In this document: positions 26,801 through 34,417 of the stretch, in pieces | Numbering within the stretch: position 1 is the stretch's first letter | Layout: each line of letters begins with the position of its first letter | Assembly (NCBI GenBank): GCA_013286075.1 | Contig: JABDGJ010000002.1 | Location: 12,165 to 76,164 of the forward strand | Source of the DNA: Chlamydiota bacterium | GTDB lineage: Bacteria > Chlamydiota > Chlamydiia > Chlamydiales > Parachlamydiaceae | Direction of reading: 5' to 3' | DNA length: 64,000 nt | Made by a program: the position numbers and the translations under genes | Notes under the pieces: generated by a model | Seen by the model: the letters and a program-made list of their open reading frames with translations, nothing else | The model's database searches: none | Told to the model about the DNA's origin: nothing

Positions 26801-27899
26801 CAAAATAGAATTATATTTAATCAATGTCTTGCGAGGAAACCGGCGAGGAATTTTTCCTTTTTTAATCAAGACGTTACTATTGCCCCTCAGTTGGGTGTAT
26901 GGATGCTGTGTTAAATTTCGCAATTTTTTATACGAAATAGGGGTGATGCGACAATATGTTTCCCCAGTGCCGTTAGTCATCAGTGTGGGAAATATCGTTA
27001 CTGGTGGTACAGGAAAAACTCCTGTTACTCTCTTGCTCGCACAGACATTTTACAACCGTTTTCCTATTGCAATTCTTACGAGAGGATACCGATCTAAAGC
27101 AGAAAAATTGGGGCAGCCATTGCTATTGTCTGAAGGAAATGGTTCTCTCTTTCCCGCAAGCTATTGCGGTGATGAAGCATTTTTATTGGCAAGGCGTTTG
27201 CCAAAAGCTTTTATCATCGTTGGGGGTGATCGAAGAAAAGCCTCCTTTTTTGCTGCAAAAGCAGGGGTGCAAGCCATTTTTTTGGATGATGGTATGCAAC
27301 ATCGAAGGCTAGCAAGAGATTTCGATATTGTTGTCATTGATGTTGCTGATCCATTTGGACAAGGATATCTTCTTCCTAGAGGATTCTTGCGTGAAGATAT
27401 TCGCTCTTTGCATCGAGCTGATTTGATTATAATCAATCATATCCATAGCTTGGAGCAGTTTATGGATGTGAAGAAACAATTGGCACATCTCAGCTCAGCT
27501 CCCGTTGTAGGATCGCAAGCTCATGTATCCGCAATTCGCGATTTGGAAGGAAATTCTGTAACAATTCCCGAAGGAACTCCTGTTGGTATGTTTTGCGGAA
27601 TTGCCAATCCAGAATCTTTTCGAAACACTTTGAAAAAAATTGGATATCTCGTTGTCCATGAGTATATTTTGACTGATCATGAAGCGATAGAAGAAAAATA
27701 TTTAAAGTTTTTTGCACAAGCAAGTTTCATGAAGGGGGCAAAATATGTCATTTGTACAGAAAAGGATCAAGTTAAATTAGGACAAATTCCTTCCCTTGCT
27801 TTGCCAATTTTGTGGGTAGAACTCGAGCTACAAATCATGGCTGGACAAGAAGAATGGCTCCATTTTTTGCGGAAGGCCGAAAAAAGGATTAAAACATGA
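26793..27899 (+). CDS. lpxK: tetraacyldisaccharide 4'-kinase
   Basis: Phosphorylates lipid A disaccharide at the 4' position, at the inner membrane. The N-terminal hydrophobic segment (FPFLIKTLLLPLSWVYGCC) precedes SVGNIVTGGTGKTPV with the P-loop, then LTRGYRSKAEK, GDEAFLLARR and DDGMQHRRLARD, the family's ordered motifs. I start at the ATG at 26793 (368 residues), which overlaps the gmhA stop; an upstream in-frame TTG at 26706 would add 29 residues inside gmhA and is less likely. It is followed by gltT with a 4-nt overlap. Confidence 0.95.
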   Translation: MNSKIELYLINVLRGNRRGIFPFLIKTLLLPLSWVYGCCVKFRNFLYEIGVMRQYVSPVPLVISVGNIVTGGTGKTPVTLLLAQTFYNRFPIAILTRGYRSKAEKLGQPLLLSEGNGSLFPASYCGDEAFLLARRLPKAFIIVGGDRRKASFFAAKAGVQAIFLDDGMQHRRLARDFDIVVIDVADPFGQGYLLPRGFLREDIRSLHRADLIIINHIHSLEQFMDVKKQLAHLSSAPVVGSQAHVSAIRDLEGNSVTIPEGTPVGMFCGIANPESFRNTLKKIGYLVVHEYILTDHEAIEEKYLKFFAQASFMKGAKYVICTEKDQVKLGQIPSLALPILWVELELQIMAGQEEWLHFLRKAEKRIKT

Positions 27900-29125
27900 A
27901 GTTGTGGATGAAAATTTTCTTAGCCCTTTTGTTAGGCGCTATAGTGGGATTTTTTCTTGGTAAAGATGCAGTCTATTTAAAGCCTTTGGGGACTTTATTT
28001 TTGAACATGATCAACATGATCATCGTGCTCCTCATTTTATCCTCAATGACAGTTGGAATTGCTAGCATTCACGATCCAAAGAAATTGGGGAGGGTAGGAG
28101 GAAAATCCATTGGTATCTACTTAGTGACCACATTGATTGCCATTGCCATTGCCATTTTTTTAGCAGATATTTTTAATTTAGGGGAAGAATTGAGCCTTCA
28201 CACGACAAATGTTGTGGAGAAAAAAACGACGTCTTTTAGTGAGATTATCCTTTCCATTATTCCCAGCAACCCCATTGCAGCAATGGTTAACGGAAATATT
28301 TTACAGATCATTGTATTTTCGATTTTTTTAGGGATAGCCATTAACTTCTCTGGATCTAGAGGTAAGCCTTTATTGCTATTGTTGGAGTCTCTTGCCGATG
28401 TAATGTATCGTCTCACGTCTTTAGTCATGGAATTTTCTCCTATTGGAGTATTTGGAATCATGGCGTGGGTGGTGGGTACTTTTGGTCTTACTCTTTTGTT
28501 TCCATTGTTAAAGTTTTTATTGGTTTATTACGTTGCGTGTTTGATCCACTTGTTTTGCACCTATGGAATTATTCTAAGAGGGTTTGGAAACTTAAAACTG
28601 CAACCTTTTTTTAAAGGAATGAGAGATGCCATTATGATGGCTATTTCCACTTGTAGCAGTGCAGCTACTCTTCCCGTTGCTATGCATTGTGCGCAAGAAA
28701 ATTTAGGGGTTTCAAAAAATATTTCCGGATTTGTATTCCCGCTCGGGATCTCCATGAATATGAATGGAGGCGCTATTTACCAAGCGATGAGCGCAATTTT
28801 TATCGCTCATGCATATGGAATCGATTTTACTCCTTACACTTACGTGACTTTAGTGATTACTGCCACTTTCTCAGCTATTGGAACAGCAGGAGTTCCTGGT
28901 GGAGGATTTATTATGTTATCAGCAGTTCTTGCCGCTGTTGGTCTTCCTCTTGAAGGGCTTGCTATTTTAGCCGGAATTGATCGTTTTCGAGATATGATGA
29001 CAACAACGCTCAATATTTTAGGAGATGCGGCGGTAACGGTATACATTGCTAAACAAGAGGGGGAATTAGATGAAAATCGGTATTACCATACCGAACTCGT
29101 CGAATTCGAGGGTGGAGAGATGTGA
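27896..29125 (+). CDS. gltT: dicarboxylate/amino acid:cation symporter (DAACS)
   Basis: 409 residues with about eight membrane segments and the family's re-entrant loop motifs: STCSSAATLPVA, the MNMNGGAIYQ motif for sodium/substrate binding, and GTAGVPGGGFIML. The family imports glutamate, aspartate or C4-dicarboxylates with Na+ or H+. C. trachomatis has a homologue near the arabinose-5-phosphate isomerase gene, as here. The start overlaps lpxK by 4 nt. The supplied dicarboxylates could feed the TCA cycle implied by the neighbouring icd gene. Confidence 0.92.
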   Translation: MKLWMKIFLALLLGAIVGFFLGKDAVYLKPLGTLFLNMINMIIVLLILSSMTVGIASIHDPKKLGRVGGKSIGIYLVTTLIAIAIAIFLADIFNLGEELSLHTTNVVEKKTTSFSEIILSIIPSNPIAAMVNGNILQIIVFSIFLGIAINFSGSRGKPLLLLLESLADVMYRLTSLVMEFSPIGVFGIMAWVVGTFGLTLLFPLLKFLLVYYVACLIHLFCTYGIILRGFGNLKLQPFFKGMRDAIMMAISTCSSAATLPVAMHCAQENLGVSKNISGFVFPLGISMNMNGGAIYQAMSAIFIAHAYGIDFTPYTYVTLVITATFSAIGTAGVPGGGFIMLSAVLAAVGLPLEGLAILAGIDRFRDMMTTTLNILGDAAVTVYIAKQEGELDENRYYHTELVEFEGGEM

Positions 29126-29168
29126 CTAGAAGTTTTTTTCTATTTTTTTTAATAAATAAATTAATTAA

Positions 29169-30656
29169 TTAATCTTCATTAGTTGCTCCGCTATACTTCT
29201 TTTGATGATCAATGATAAATAAATAATGCACTTGCACAATGTCCATTTTGTGTTGGGTAAGAAGCTGTAAAAGAGAGAGAACGTCATCCTGGTGCAACGA
29301 ATGGCTTTTCTCTTTTCTCATATATCGGCATCGCCAGCAGTCAGAACAGAGGGTCTCTGGTAGTTTTGTAGGCCATACTTCTACTCCACGATTCCCGATA
29401 GATTGCAATTGGAGTGATGTATGAGACAATGCGGTTAACACAGAAGAAAGCTCTTTTTCTACGGAATTCCATTCAATAAAAATATCCACACCAATTAGTT
29501 CTTTGGTTGATTTTGACCAAGAATTTTTCGGTACAGGGCTAGCTTTATTTTTCGCATAGTGAGCAGGAAGGAGTATCTCTGGTTTTTTTCCAAGACGATT
29601 GGCAACAGCCCGGGCAAATTCTCTTGTTCCCACTTTTTCTTTGCTGGTTTTTTCATTGAAAATATCATAGGTGTGAATCCCTTCTTCCAATGTTCGAAGC
29701 CAAGCATTTTGAATTAATGTTGCTTTCTCGACTAATCCGATGTGGACTAACATTTGCACAGCGGCTAGCAAAAGCCCTGAAGGATTTGCGAGATTTTGTC
29801 CTGCTCGACGAGGAGCAGATCCGTGGATCGCTTCGAACATGGCTCCTGCTGTGCCAATATTTGCAGAGCCTGCAAGACCCACTGAACCAGCAATTTGAGC
29901 AGCAATATCTGAAATGATATCTCCGTATAAATTGGGGGTGACTATGATGTCAAACACAGTGGGTGTATCAGCTAATTTCGCGGATCCTATATCGATGATC
30001 CAATGTTCTTTTTCGATCTCTGGATATTCCATTCCAATGACATCAAACACTTTATGAAACAACCCATCGGTGAATTTCAAAATATTATCTTTCGTAAAAC
30101 AAGTTACTTTCTTACGATGATAGGTGCGTGCATATTCAAAGGCATACCGGATGATTCTTTCACATCCGTTATACGTCATCATCTTTAACGCTTCAAATGT
30201 ATCCCTGGTGGGTTGGTATTCAATCCCCATATAAAGATCTTCTTCATTTTCGCGAATAATGACGACATTCATTCCTGGGTGTTTCGTTTGCACATAAGGA
30301 GCATAAGCGATACAAGGTCGAACGTTGGCATAAAGTCCTAAAGCAGTTCGAATAGCGACATTTACGCTTTTAAAACCACCTCCTGTAGGAGTGGTAATGG
30401 GGGCTTTAAGAAATGCTTTGGAATGGCGAACGACATCCCATAAAGAAGGGTCAATACCGGTAAGTTCGCCTCGTAAATATACTTTTTCTCCAATTTCAAC
30501 TTCTTGAATTTCTAGAGGGGAGCCAGATTCTTTGAGGATAAATAAGGTGGCTTCCATTATCTCGGGGCCAATACCATCTCCTTTTGCTATTGCAATTGGA
30601 ATGAGATCTCTCATATAATGTCCATTAATTTTTTTAGTTAAGACTAAAATCTCCAT
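29169..30656 (-). CDS. icd: isocitrate dehydrogenase, long Thermus/Rickettsia-like type
   Basis: 495 residues: the beta-decarboxylating dehydrogenase core (IAIAKGDGIGPEI, SVNVAIRTALGLYANVRP for substrate, RENEEDLYMGIEY, NLYGDIISDIAAQIAGSVG, and an ANPSG turn) plus about 140 extra C-terminal residues including CSDCWRCRYMR. The extended C-terminus is typical of the Thermus-like isocitrate dehydrogenases. It makes 2-oxoglutarate in the TCA cycle. Animal-pathogenic Chlamydia lack this step, so this supports an environmental chlamydia. It converges on gltT and is divergent from kdsD. The start could be Met1 or Met15. Confidence 0.92.
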   Translation of the reverse strand: MEILVLTKKINGHYMRDLIPIAIAKGDGIGPEIMEATLFILKESGSPLEIQEVEIGEKVYLRGELTGIDPSLWDVVRHSKAFLKAPITTPTGGGFKSVNVAIRTALGLYANVRPCIAYAPYVQTKHPGMNVVIIRENEEDLYMGIEYQPTRDTFEALKMMTYNGCERIIRYAFEYARTYHRKKVTCFTKDNILKFTDGLFHKVFDVIGMEYPEIEKEHWIIDIGSAKLADTPTVFDIIVTPNLYGDIISDIAAQIAGSVGLAGSANIGTAGAMFEAIHGSAPRRAGQNLANPSGLLLAAVQMLVHIGLVEKATLIQNAWLRTLEEGIHTYDIFNEKTSKEKVGTREFARAVANRLGKKPEILLPAHYAKNKASPVPKNSWSKSTKELIGVDIFIEWNSVEKELSSVLTALSHTSLQLQSIGNRGVEVWPTKLPETLCSDCWRCRYMRKEKSHSLHQDDVLSLLQLLTQHKMDIVQVHYLFIIDHQKKYSGATNED

Positions 30657-30686
30657 TGTTTAAAATCCAGTCAAAAATACGGGCAT

Positions 30687-31643
30687 ATGTTAAAAGATCT
30701 CATCAATAAACAACGTCTCTACACTGAATTTTTCTTTGCTAATATCGATATAGAATCGATCGAAAAAATCGTTCATTTTTTGAAGAATTCTACAGGTACC
30801 ATCATTTTCACTGGCGTTGGGAAAAGTGGTCTTATTGCAAAAAAAATAGCTCTCACTATCGCTTCCATAGGGATAAAGGCATTGTATTTATCAGCAATGG
30901 ATGCTGTTCATGGCGATTTAGGAATTGTGTTTCCTGGTGATACCGTTCTCATTTTTAGTAAAAGTGGAGAAAGTGATGAGCTGATCGACCTTATCCCTGC
31001 CATCCACAATAAAGGCGGAACGGTTATTTCTATCCTATGTACTTCAAAATCGCGCATTGCGAATGCTTCGGATCACATCGTTCTTCTTCCATTTCAGCAT
31101 GAATTATGCCCTTTCGATATGACCCCTACGATGTCAACCATTTTTCAAATGCTTTTTGGAGACCTGCTTACCGTCGCTCTCATGCATGAAAAATTCCAGG
31201 TAGATCAATACATGCTGAACCACCCTTCAGGGAGAATAGGAAAGAGAATGATAGTCAAAGTCAAAGATCTCATGCTTACAGGAAGTCGCATTCCCTTATG
31301 TACCTCTCAGGACTTGATAAAAAACATCTTAACCGAACTTTCTGGCAAAAGGTGTGGTTGCATTCTCATACAAGGGGAAGACCAAACATTGGCTGGGATA
31401 TTCACTGACGGGGACTTAGGCCGCCTTTTACAGAGAGAAGGAACAAAGGCAATCGAATTTCCCATAGGAGAGGTCATGACTCGAAATTTCCGTTTTACCA
31501 CTCCTGATGTTTTAGCCTGGAATGCCATGAAAGAAATGGAAATGAACAAAGACAAAAGAATCACAGTCCTTCCAGTCCTTACTCCCAAAAACAAGATTAT
31601 AGGACTCATTCACCTTCACGATATCATCGCACATGGTTTATAA
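30687..31643 (+). CDS. kdsD: D-arabinose 5-phosphate isomerase (KdsD/KpsF/GutQ family)
   Basis: 318 residues: an N-terminal SIS domain (FTGVGKSGLIAKKIA, FSKSGESDEL) and two C-terminal CBS domains (about 205-318). It interconverts ribulose 5-phosphate and arabinose 5-phosphate, the first step of Kdo synthesis for LPS. It is complete and single copy here. The gene is divergent from icd and marks the left edge of the variable island that begins about 28 bp after its stop. Confidence 0.95.
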   Translation: MLKDLINKQRLYTEFFFANIDIESIEKIVHFLKNSTGTIIFTGVGKSGLIAKKIALTIASIGIKALYLSAMDAVHGDLGIVFPGDTVLIFSKSGESDELIDLIPAIHNKGGTVISILCTSKSRIANASDHIVLLPFQHELCPFDMTPTMSTIFQMLFGDLLTVALMHEKFQVDQYMLNHPSGRIGKRMIVKVKDLMLTGSRIPLCTSQDLIKNILTELSGKRCGCILIQGEDQTLAGIFTDGDLGRLLQREGTKAIEFPIGEVMTRNFRFTTPDVLAWNAMKEMEMNKDKRITVLPVLTPKNKIIGLIHLHDIIAHGL

Positions 31644-31670
31644 GCCTACTTGAGGAAATTAGATCTATTG

Positions 31671-31704
31671 CATAACCTCTTCTGGTGCCCGCGTGCGTGC
31701 CCGA
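31671..31704 (-). repeat. GC-rich hexamer tract, copy A
   Basis: On the minus strand it reads CGGGCACGCACGCGGGCACC and then AGAAGAGGTTATG, directly after the four-helix-bundle stop codon. About 31 of 32 bases match copy B (34386-34417) in inverted orientation. The high GC stands out sharply from its AT-rich surroundings. Confidence 0.85.
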
Positions 31705-31706
31705 AC

Positions 31707-32078
31707 CTACCTACGAGCCATTTTGATTAACATGGACACAATACGTATAAGCAATTCTCGACCTTTGGTTTGGTATTGCTCATCTACCAACTGCAATCGT
31801 TGGCATACATCTAATATCCCTGCACACTCAGTAGCAGATCTTTTAGCCATACGGTAAAAGCGAACTTTTTCTTCTACAGCATATTCACCAGCACCTTCAG
31901 CGATATTTAATGGGATTGAAAGAGCTGCTCTGCGTAATTGATCACTCAAATAAGCCCTACCTCGAGGCAAATGTTCTACAATCACATCAGCTAATACAAC
32001 AAATTCTATCGCAATCTGATAAACGTCTAATTTCTCATGGTCTAAGACCAGCTTTCTTTCCCCTGTAATAGTTTCGAT
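31707..32078 (-). CDS. four-helix-bundle (S23 / 23S rRNA intervening-sequence) protein, possible AUC start
   Basis: Family hallmarks are HEKLDVYQIAIEF, LPRGRAYLSDQLRRAALSIP, NIAEGAGEY and KRSATECAGILDVCQRL. The HEKLDVYQ segment lies upstream of the only GTG start (31985), so that start would cut off the first helix. Extending the open frame, TGGAGG lies 7 nt before an ATC at 32076-32078, giving 123 residues, the family's normal length. The start is therefore either AUC or a mutated AUG. The stop is followed immediately by GC-rich tract A. Members of this family are encoded in 23S rRNA intervening sequences or stand alone in variable regions; the function is unclear, and related proteins act as accessory subunits in retroelements. 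Confidence 0.75.
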   Translation of the reverse strand: METITGERKLVLDHEKLDVYQIAIEFVVLADVIVEHLPRGRAYLSDQLRRAALSIPLNIAEGAGEYAVEEKVRFYRMAKRSATECAGILDVCQRLQLVDEQYQTKGRELLIRIVSMLIKMARR

Positions 32079-32133
32079 TGTTTTTCCTCCAGTTCAAGAT
32101 TATAAATTGCTGCAATCAAATTGAATCGCAAAC

Positions 32134-32171
32134 TGGGTGAGTTTAAACAAACGTCACTAAAGTCCCATAGG
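32134..32171 (-). repeat. island inner inverted repeat, left copy
   Basis: The reverse complement reads CCTATGGGACTTTAGTGACG and continues through GTTTGTTTAAACTCACCC. It matches 34253-34290 in inverted orientation with one or two mismatches. Both copies encode the same C-terminal text TLVTFV plus stop, so they may be 3' ends of a lost gene rather than element ends. Confidence 0.8.
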
Positions 32172-32249
32172 ATTTTGATAAAACTGTTTGGGTAGGCTCA
32201 ATATTTGCATTGCTAATCGTCTCTTCAACCAAGACAACGATTTAGTATG

Positions 32250-32278
32250 CGTTTTCGTTCCATCGGACTTCAAACCCC
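32250..32278 (-). repeat. 29-bp direct repeat flanking higBA, first copy
   Basis: CGTTTTCGTTCC and GGACTTCAAACCCC separated by three bases; 27 of 29 positions match 33039-33067 in the same orientation. This copy lies just after the higA stop; the other contains the stop of the APH gene. Each therefore sits directly 3' of a gene in transcription direction, like a cassette boundary. Confidence 0.8.
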
Positions 32279-32283
32279 GTTCC

Positions 32284-32583
32284 TTAAGCGGCTTCCGAAT
32301 GAGGGCGAACTTCTTTCATGATTTTTTGACCTTTCTCTTCCATTGTGATCTTTAAATCATAAGACGTTTGTAAATTCAGCCAAAATTCTGCGGAAGTTCC
32401 AAAAAAGCGAGCTAAACGCAGAGCCGTATCGGCCGTAATTGCCCGCTTCCCATTGATAATGTAAGTCACCCGATTGACCGGAACCGACAACTGCTTGGCA
32501 AAAGCACTAGCAGAGAGCTCAAGTTCATCTAACTCGTCTTTTAATATCTCCCCAGGGTGAATGGGCAGCATTTTGTTTTTCAT
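32284..32583 (-). CDS. higA: HigA-type antitoxin (XRE)
   Basis: 99 residues: MLPIHPGEILKDELDELELS is the standard HigA/VapI opening, followed by the HTH (SASAFAKQLSVPVNRVTYIINGKRAITADTALRLARFFGTS). It neutralises HigB and represses the operon. It lies 16 nt after higB, the reversed toxin-first order characteristic of HigBA. It is flanked by the 29-bp direct repeats. Confidence 0.93.
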   Translation of the reverse strand: MKNKMLPIHPGEILKDELDELELSASAFAKQLSVPVNRVTYIINGKRAITADTALRLARFFGTSAEFWLNLQTSYDLKITMEEKGQKIMKEVRPHSEAA

Positions 32584-32599
32584 ATATATCCTCTATTTT

Positions 32600-32878
32600 T
32601 TAATGATAATCAACGATTTCAACATCAAGGGGCTCCCCCTCCTCCCATCGAAAGCAGACCCTCCATTGCTGGTTAATTCGAATGCTATATTGTCCCTTTC
32701 GGTCTCCCTTTAATGCTTCAAAACGATTCCCAGGTAAATGCTTCAAATCCTCCAAGCTTGTTGCCGCATCCAAAATTTGTAGCTTTTTTTCAATCTGCCT
32801 ATGGATGGAAAGCCATTTTTTAACTTTTTCACCTTCATAAATCTGGCGCGTGTCTTTATTCCTGAAAGATCGGATCAT
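32600..32878 (-). CDS. higB: HigB-type toxin (RelE superfamily mRNA interferase)
   Basis: 92 residues opening MIRSFRNKDTRQIYEG, with HLPGNRFEALKGDRKGQYSI, the RINQQWRVCFRWEEGEP strand pair and a C-terminal VEIVDYH, all typical of HigB. It is a ribosome-dependent mRNA endonuclease. It is first in a higBA operon. Its ATG is only 7 nt after the -10 element, so the mRNA is probably leaderless. Confidence 0.93.
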   Translation of the reverse strand: MIRSFRNKDTRQIYEGEKVKKWLSIHRQIEKKLQILDAATSLEDLKHLPGNRFEALKGDRKGQYSIRINQQWRVCFRWEEGEPLDVEIVDYH

Positions 32879-32885
32879 ATTCTTT

Positions 32886-32914
32886 ATATTAACAGTCGTT
32901 ACGTGTTACGTCAA
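32886..32914 (-). promoter_or_regulatory. higBA promoter with overlapping repeats
   Basis: On the minus strand TTGACG (32909-32914), a 17-nt spacer and TAATAT (32886-32891) make a strong promoter. The spacer contains CGTAACACGTAACG, two close copies of CGTAAC that could be the HigA operator. The expected start point falls at the higB ATG. Confidence 0.7.
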
Positions 32915-33038
32915 GCGTAAAAAGAATTTCCACGAGTATGGGGTAAACCCAACAGTCGTGTCACCAGCTGCCAGTTGGATTAATTAAGCGGAATTCGTGC
33001 ATGTCTCAATAGGATTATGCAAGATAAATCTTAGCGGA

Positions 33039-33067
33039 CGTTTTCGTTCCACTGGACTTCAAACCCC
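33039..33067 (-). repeat. 29-bp direct repeat flanking higBA, second copy
   Basis: Matches 32250-32278 at 27 of 29 positions. It contains the last codons and TGA stop of the APH-type gene (33059-33061). Confidence 0.8.
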
Positions 33068-33994
33068 TAGTTCAAAAGCCAGTTTTTTTATCATCGCCTT
33101 GTCTTTACATTTTTTATGTTTATCTACTTCGGCCTTGGTGTTTTGATTGAATTGGATATCGTTCTCGCAGGACATTGAAATTTGGTTCAAAAGTGCATAC
33201 ATAGTGACTAGCTTTCTTTGTTCCTTGTTCAGCTCGAGCTCATCCATAATGGCTGTTAAATAGATTTCTCCATGACGGGTGCCATACCAAGAGATCTTAA
33301 TCCTTCCAAGAGCTTCTAAGGGGTCTCCTTGAGTAAGACCATCGAGATCTACCAAACCATTAAATATTCCATTATAAATCATGACGTTTTTGTAACAAAC
33401 ATCTCCATAGTACGTCGTGGGTCTCACAGTGGAAAAATACGATTGATATCGTTCGTATAAATTGTCTGCAATGCTTACTGTTTCGTCATCCAAGCCCCTT
33501 TCTTTGGATTCCTCAATCCAAATTTTCATTCTTTCAGTCCAGGTATCGCTGATTTCATCATCGCCGCCACCCCAAATGACTCCAAATTTATTGGAGGATG
33601 GGATGGTTCTCACCTTTTCGAAAATATTGGCGATTTCTTTGGATAAATCTTGCAACTGGCTATCAGAAAGCTTCTCGATTACCTGTCCTAGATCCTCTCC
33701 TTCGATTTTGCTAAGGACTTGGTAGGAATACGGGATCAGATTTTTACTGTAGTCTTCAGCCAAAATATCAGGTACTCGGATTCCCAAAGCTTTAAATTTT
33801 GGGATATGGTCGTGAGATCCCATTAAAAATCGATCATGTGGGCTTAGGCGAACGATGACCTCTTCTTTCTCTAAGCCGACTCGATATACTTCGTTACAAA
33901 TGCCGATGGCGATTCGACTGATGTATTTGGGTACCTGGTTGAATTGCGACGCCATTACTAACTGAATCATTTCTTCATGAGATTGCTCTTCCAT
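33059..33994 (-). CDS. APH-family small-molecule kinase
   Basis: 311 residues of the aminoglycoside phosphotransferase/choline kinase fold. GICNEVYRVG and VIVRLSPHD form the N-lobe; the catalytic loop is YYGDVCYKNVMIY with Asp198 and Asn203, and the metal ligand Asp216 is in GLVDLDG. The usual HGD is YGD, but the essential Asp and Asn are kept, so activity is plausible. The substrate is unknown and resistance should not be assumed. It lies in a mobile-looking island between higBA and a serine recombinase remnant, and its stop lies in a direct repeat, so it is likely acquired cargo. Confidence 0.82.
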   Translation of the reverse strand: MEEQSHEEMIQLVMASQFNQVPKYISRIAIGICNEVYRVGLEKEEVIVRLSPHDRFLMGSHDHIPKFKALGIRVPDILAEDYSKNLIPYSYQVLSKIEGEDLGQVIEKLSDSQLQDLSKEIANIFEKVRTIPSSNKFGVIWGGGDDEISDTWTERMKIWIEESKERGLDDETVSIADNLYERYQSYFSTVRPTTYYGDVCYKNVMIYNGIFNGLVDLDGLTQGDPLEALGRIKISWYGTRHGEIYLTAIMDELELNKEQRKLVTMYALLNQISMSCENDIQFNQNTKAEVDKHKKCKDKAMIKKLAFELGV

Positions 33995-34013
33995 GATCTA
34001 TATTCCCCACTAT

Positions 34014-34227
34014 TTAAAAAATTTCGTATATTCCACCAAACACAAGGCGACTATTTGGAGTTGTGGTATCAATGCGCTCCATGACCAGAAAGTACTTTAA
34101 AACCAACCTGTCGTTGACGCAATTCATCGATCATTGTCACCAGCTCTTTTAAACTGCGTCCTAAACGGTCTAGCTTCCACACTATAAGTGTATTTCCTGG
34201 CTGTAAAGCTTTAAAACAAGAGACGTA
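34014..34227 (-). pseudogene. serine recombinase (resolvase/invertase) remnant
   Basis: The minus strand gives FKALQPGNTLIVWKLDRLGR then SLKELVTMIDELRQRQVGFK, the central catalytic-domain helices of Hin/Tn3-type serine recombinases. After a frame change it gives MERIDTTTPNSRLVFG, the next conserved block, then stops. The catalytic Ser region, helix E and the DNA-binding domain are missing, so the gene is a fragment with a frameshift. Its place beside inverted repeats suggests it once moved or inverted this island. Confidence 0.85.
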
Positions 34228-34252
34228 ATTGCTAAAAAGGATCCCGAAAATT

Positions 34253-34290
34253 CCTATGAGACTTTAGTGACGTTTGTTTAAACTCACCCC
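34253..34290 (+). repeat. island inner inverted repeat, right copy
   Basis: CCTATGAGACTTTAGTGACG followed by TTTGTTTAAACTCACCCC; partner of 32134-32171 in inverted orientation. Together they enclose higBA, the APH gene and the recombinase remnant (about 2.1 kb). Confidence 0.8.
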
Positions 34291-34343
34291 AAACTAAACC
34301 GTTTTCTTCTATCATCCCGTTGAATAAGTGTCATACTGTAATA

Positions 34344-34417
34344 AAAATATAAATCATCAGAAAGTTAATTTTTTCGGGCAGGGGCACGGGCACGCACGCG
34401 GGCACCAGAAGAGGTCA
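34344..34417 (+). repeat. GC-rich hexamer tract, copy B, with AT-rich lead-in
   Basis: AAATCATCAGAAAGTTAATT then TTTTCGGGCAGGGGCACGGG and CACGCACGCGGGCACCAGAA. The first half matches copy C (about 42588-42624, inverted) over about 37 bp; the second half matches copy A (31671-31704, inverted). The end of the tract provides the TGA stop (34415-34417) of the adjacent minus-strand membrane gene. Confidence 0.85.

Larger units (their letters stand above)
33995..34414. other. 420-bp gene-free right end of the island
   Basis: Holds the serine recombinase remnant (34014-34227), the right inner inverted repeat (34253-34290) and GC-rich tract B with its AT-rich lead-in (34344-34417). A short plus-strand coding-like tail ending SYETLVTFV plus stop runs through the inverted repeat. 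No intact gene. Confidence 0.7.

Noticed and set aside
32079..32240. Extension of the four-helix-bundle frame far upstream
   Set aside because: The frame is open for some distance, but the family begins near the HEKLDVYQ helix and a good ribosome site precedes ATC 32076-32078.
32940..33000. Similarity of the higBA upstream DNA to a lac-type regulatory region
   Set aside because: Only short scattered matches; best explained by chance.
32250..33067. Direct repeats as integron attC sites
   Set aside because: No convincing GTTRRRY/RYYYAAC core pairs and no integrase in view; described only as cassette-like.
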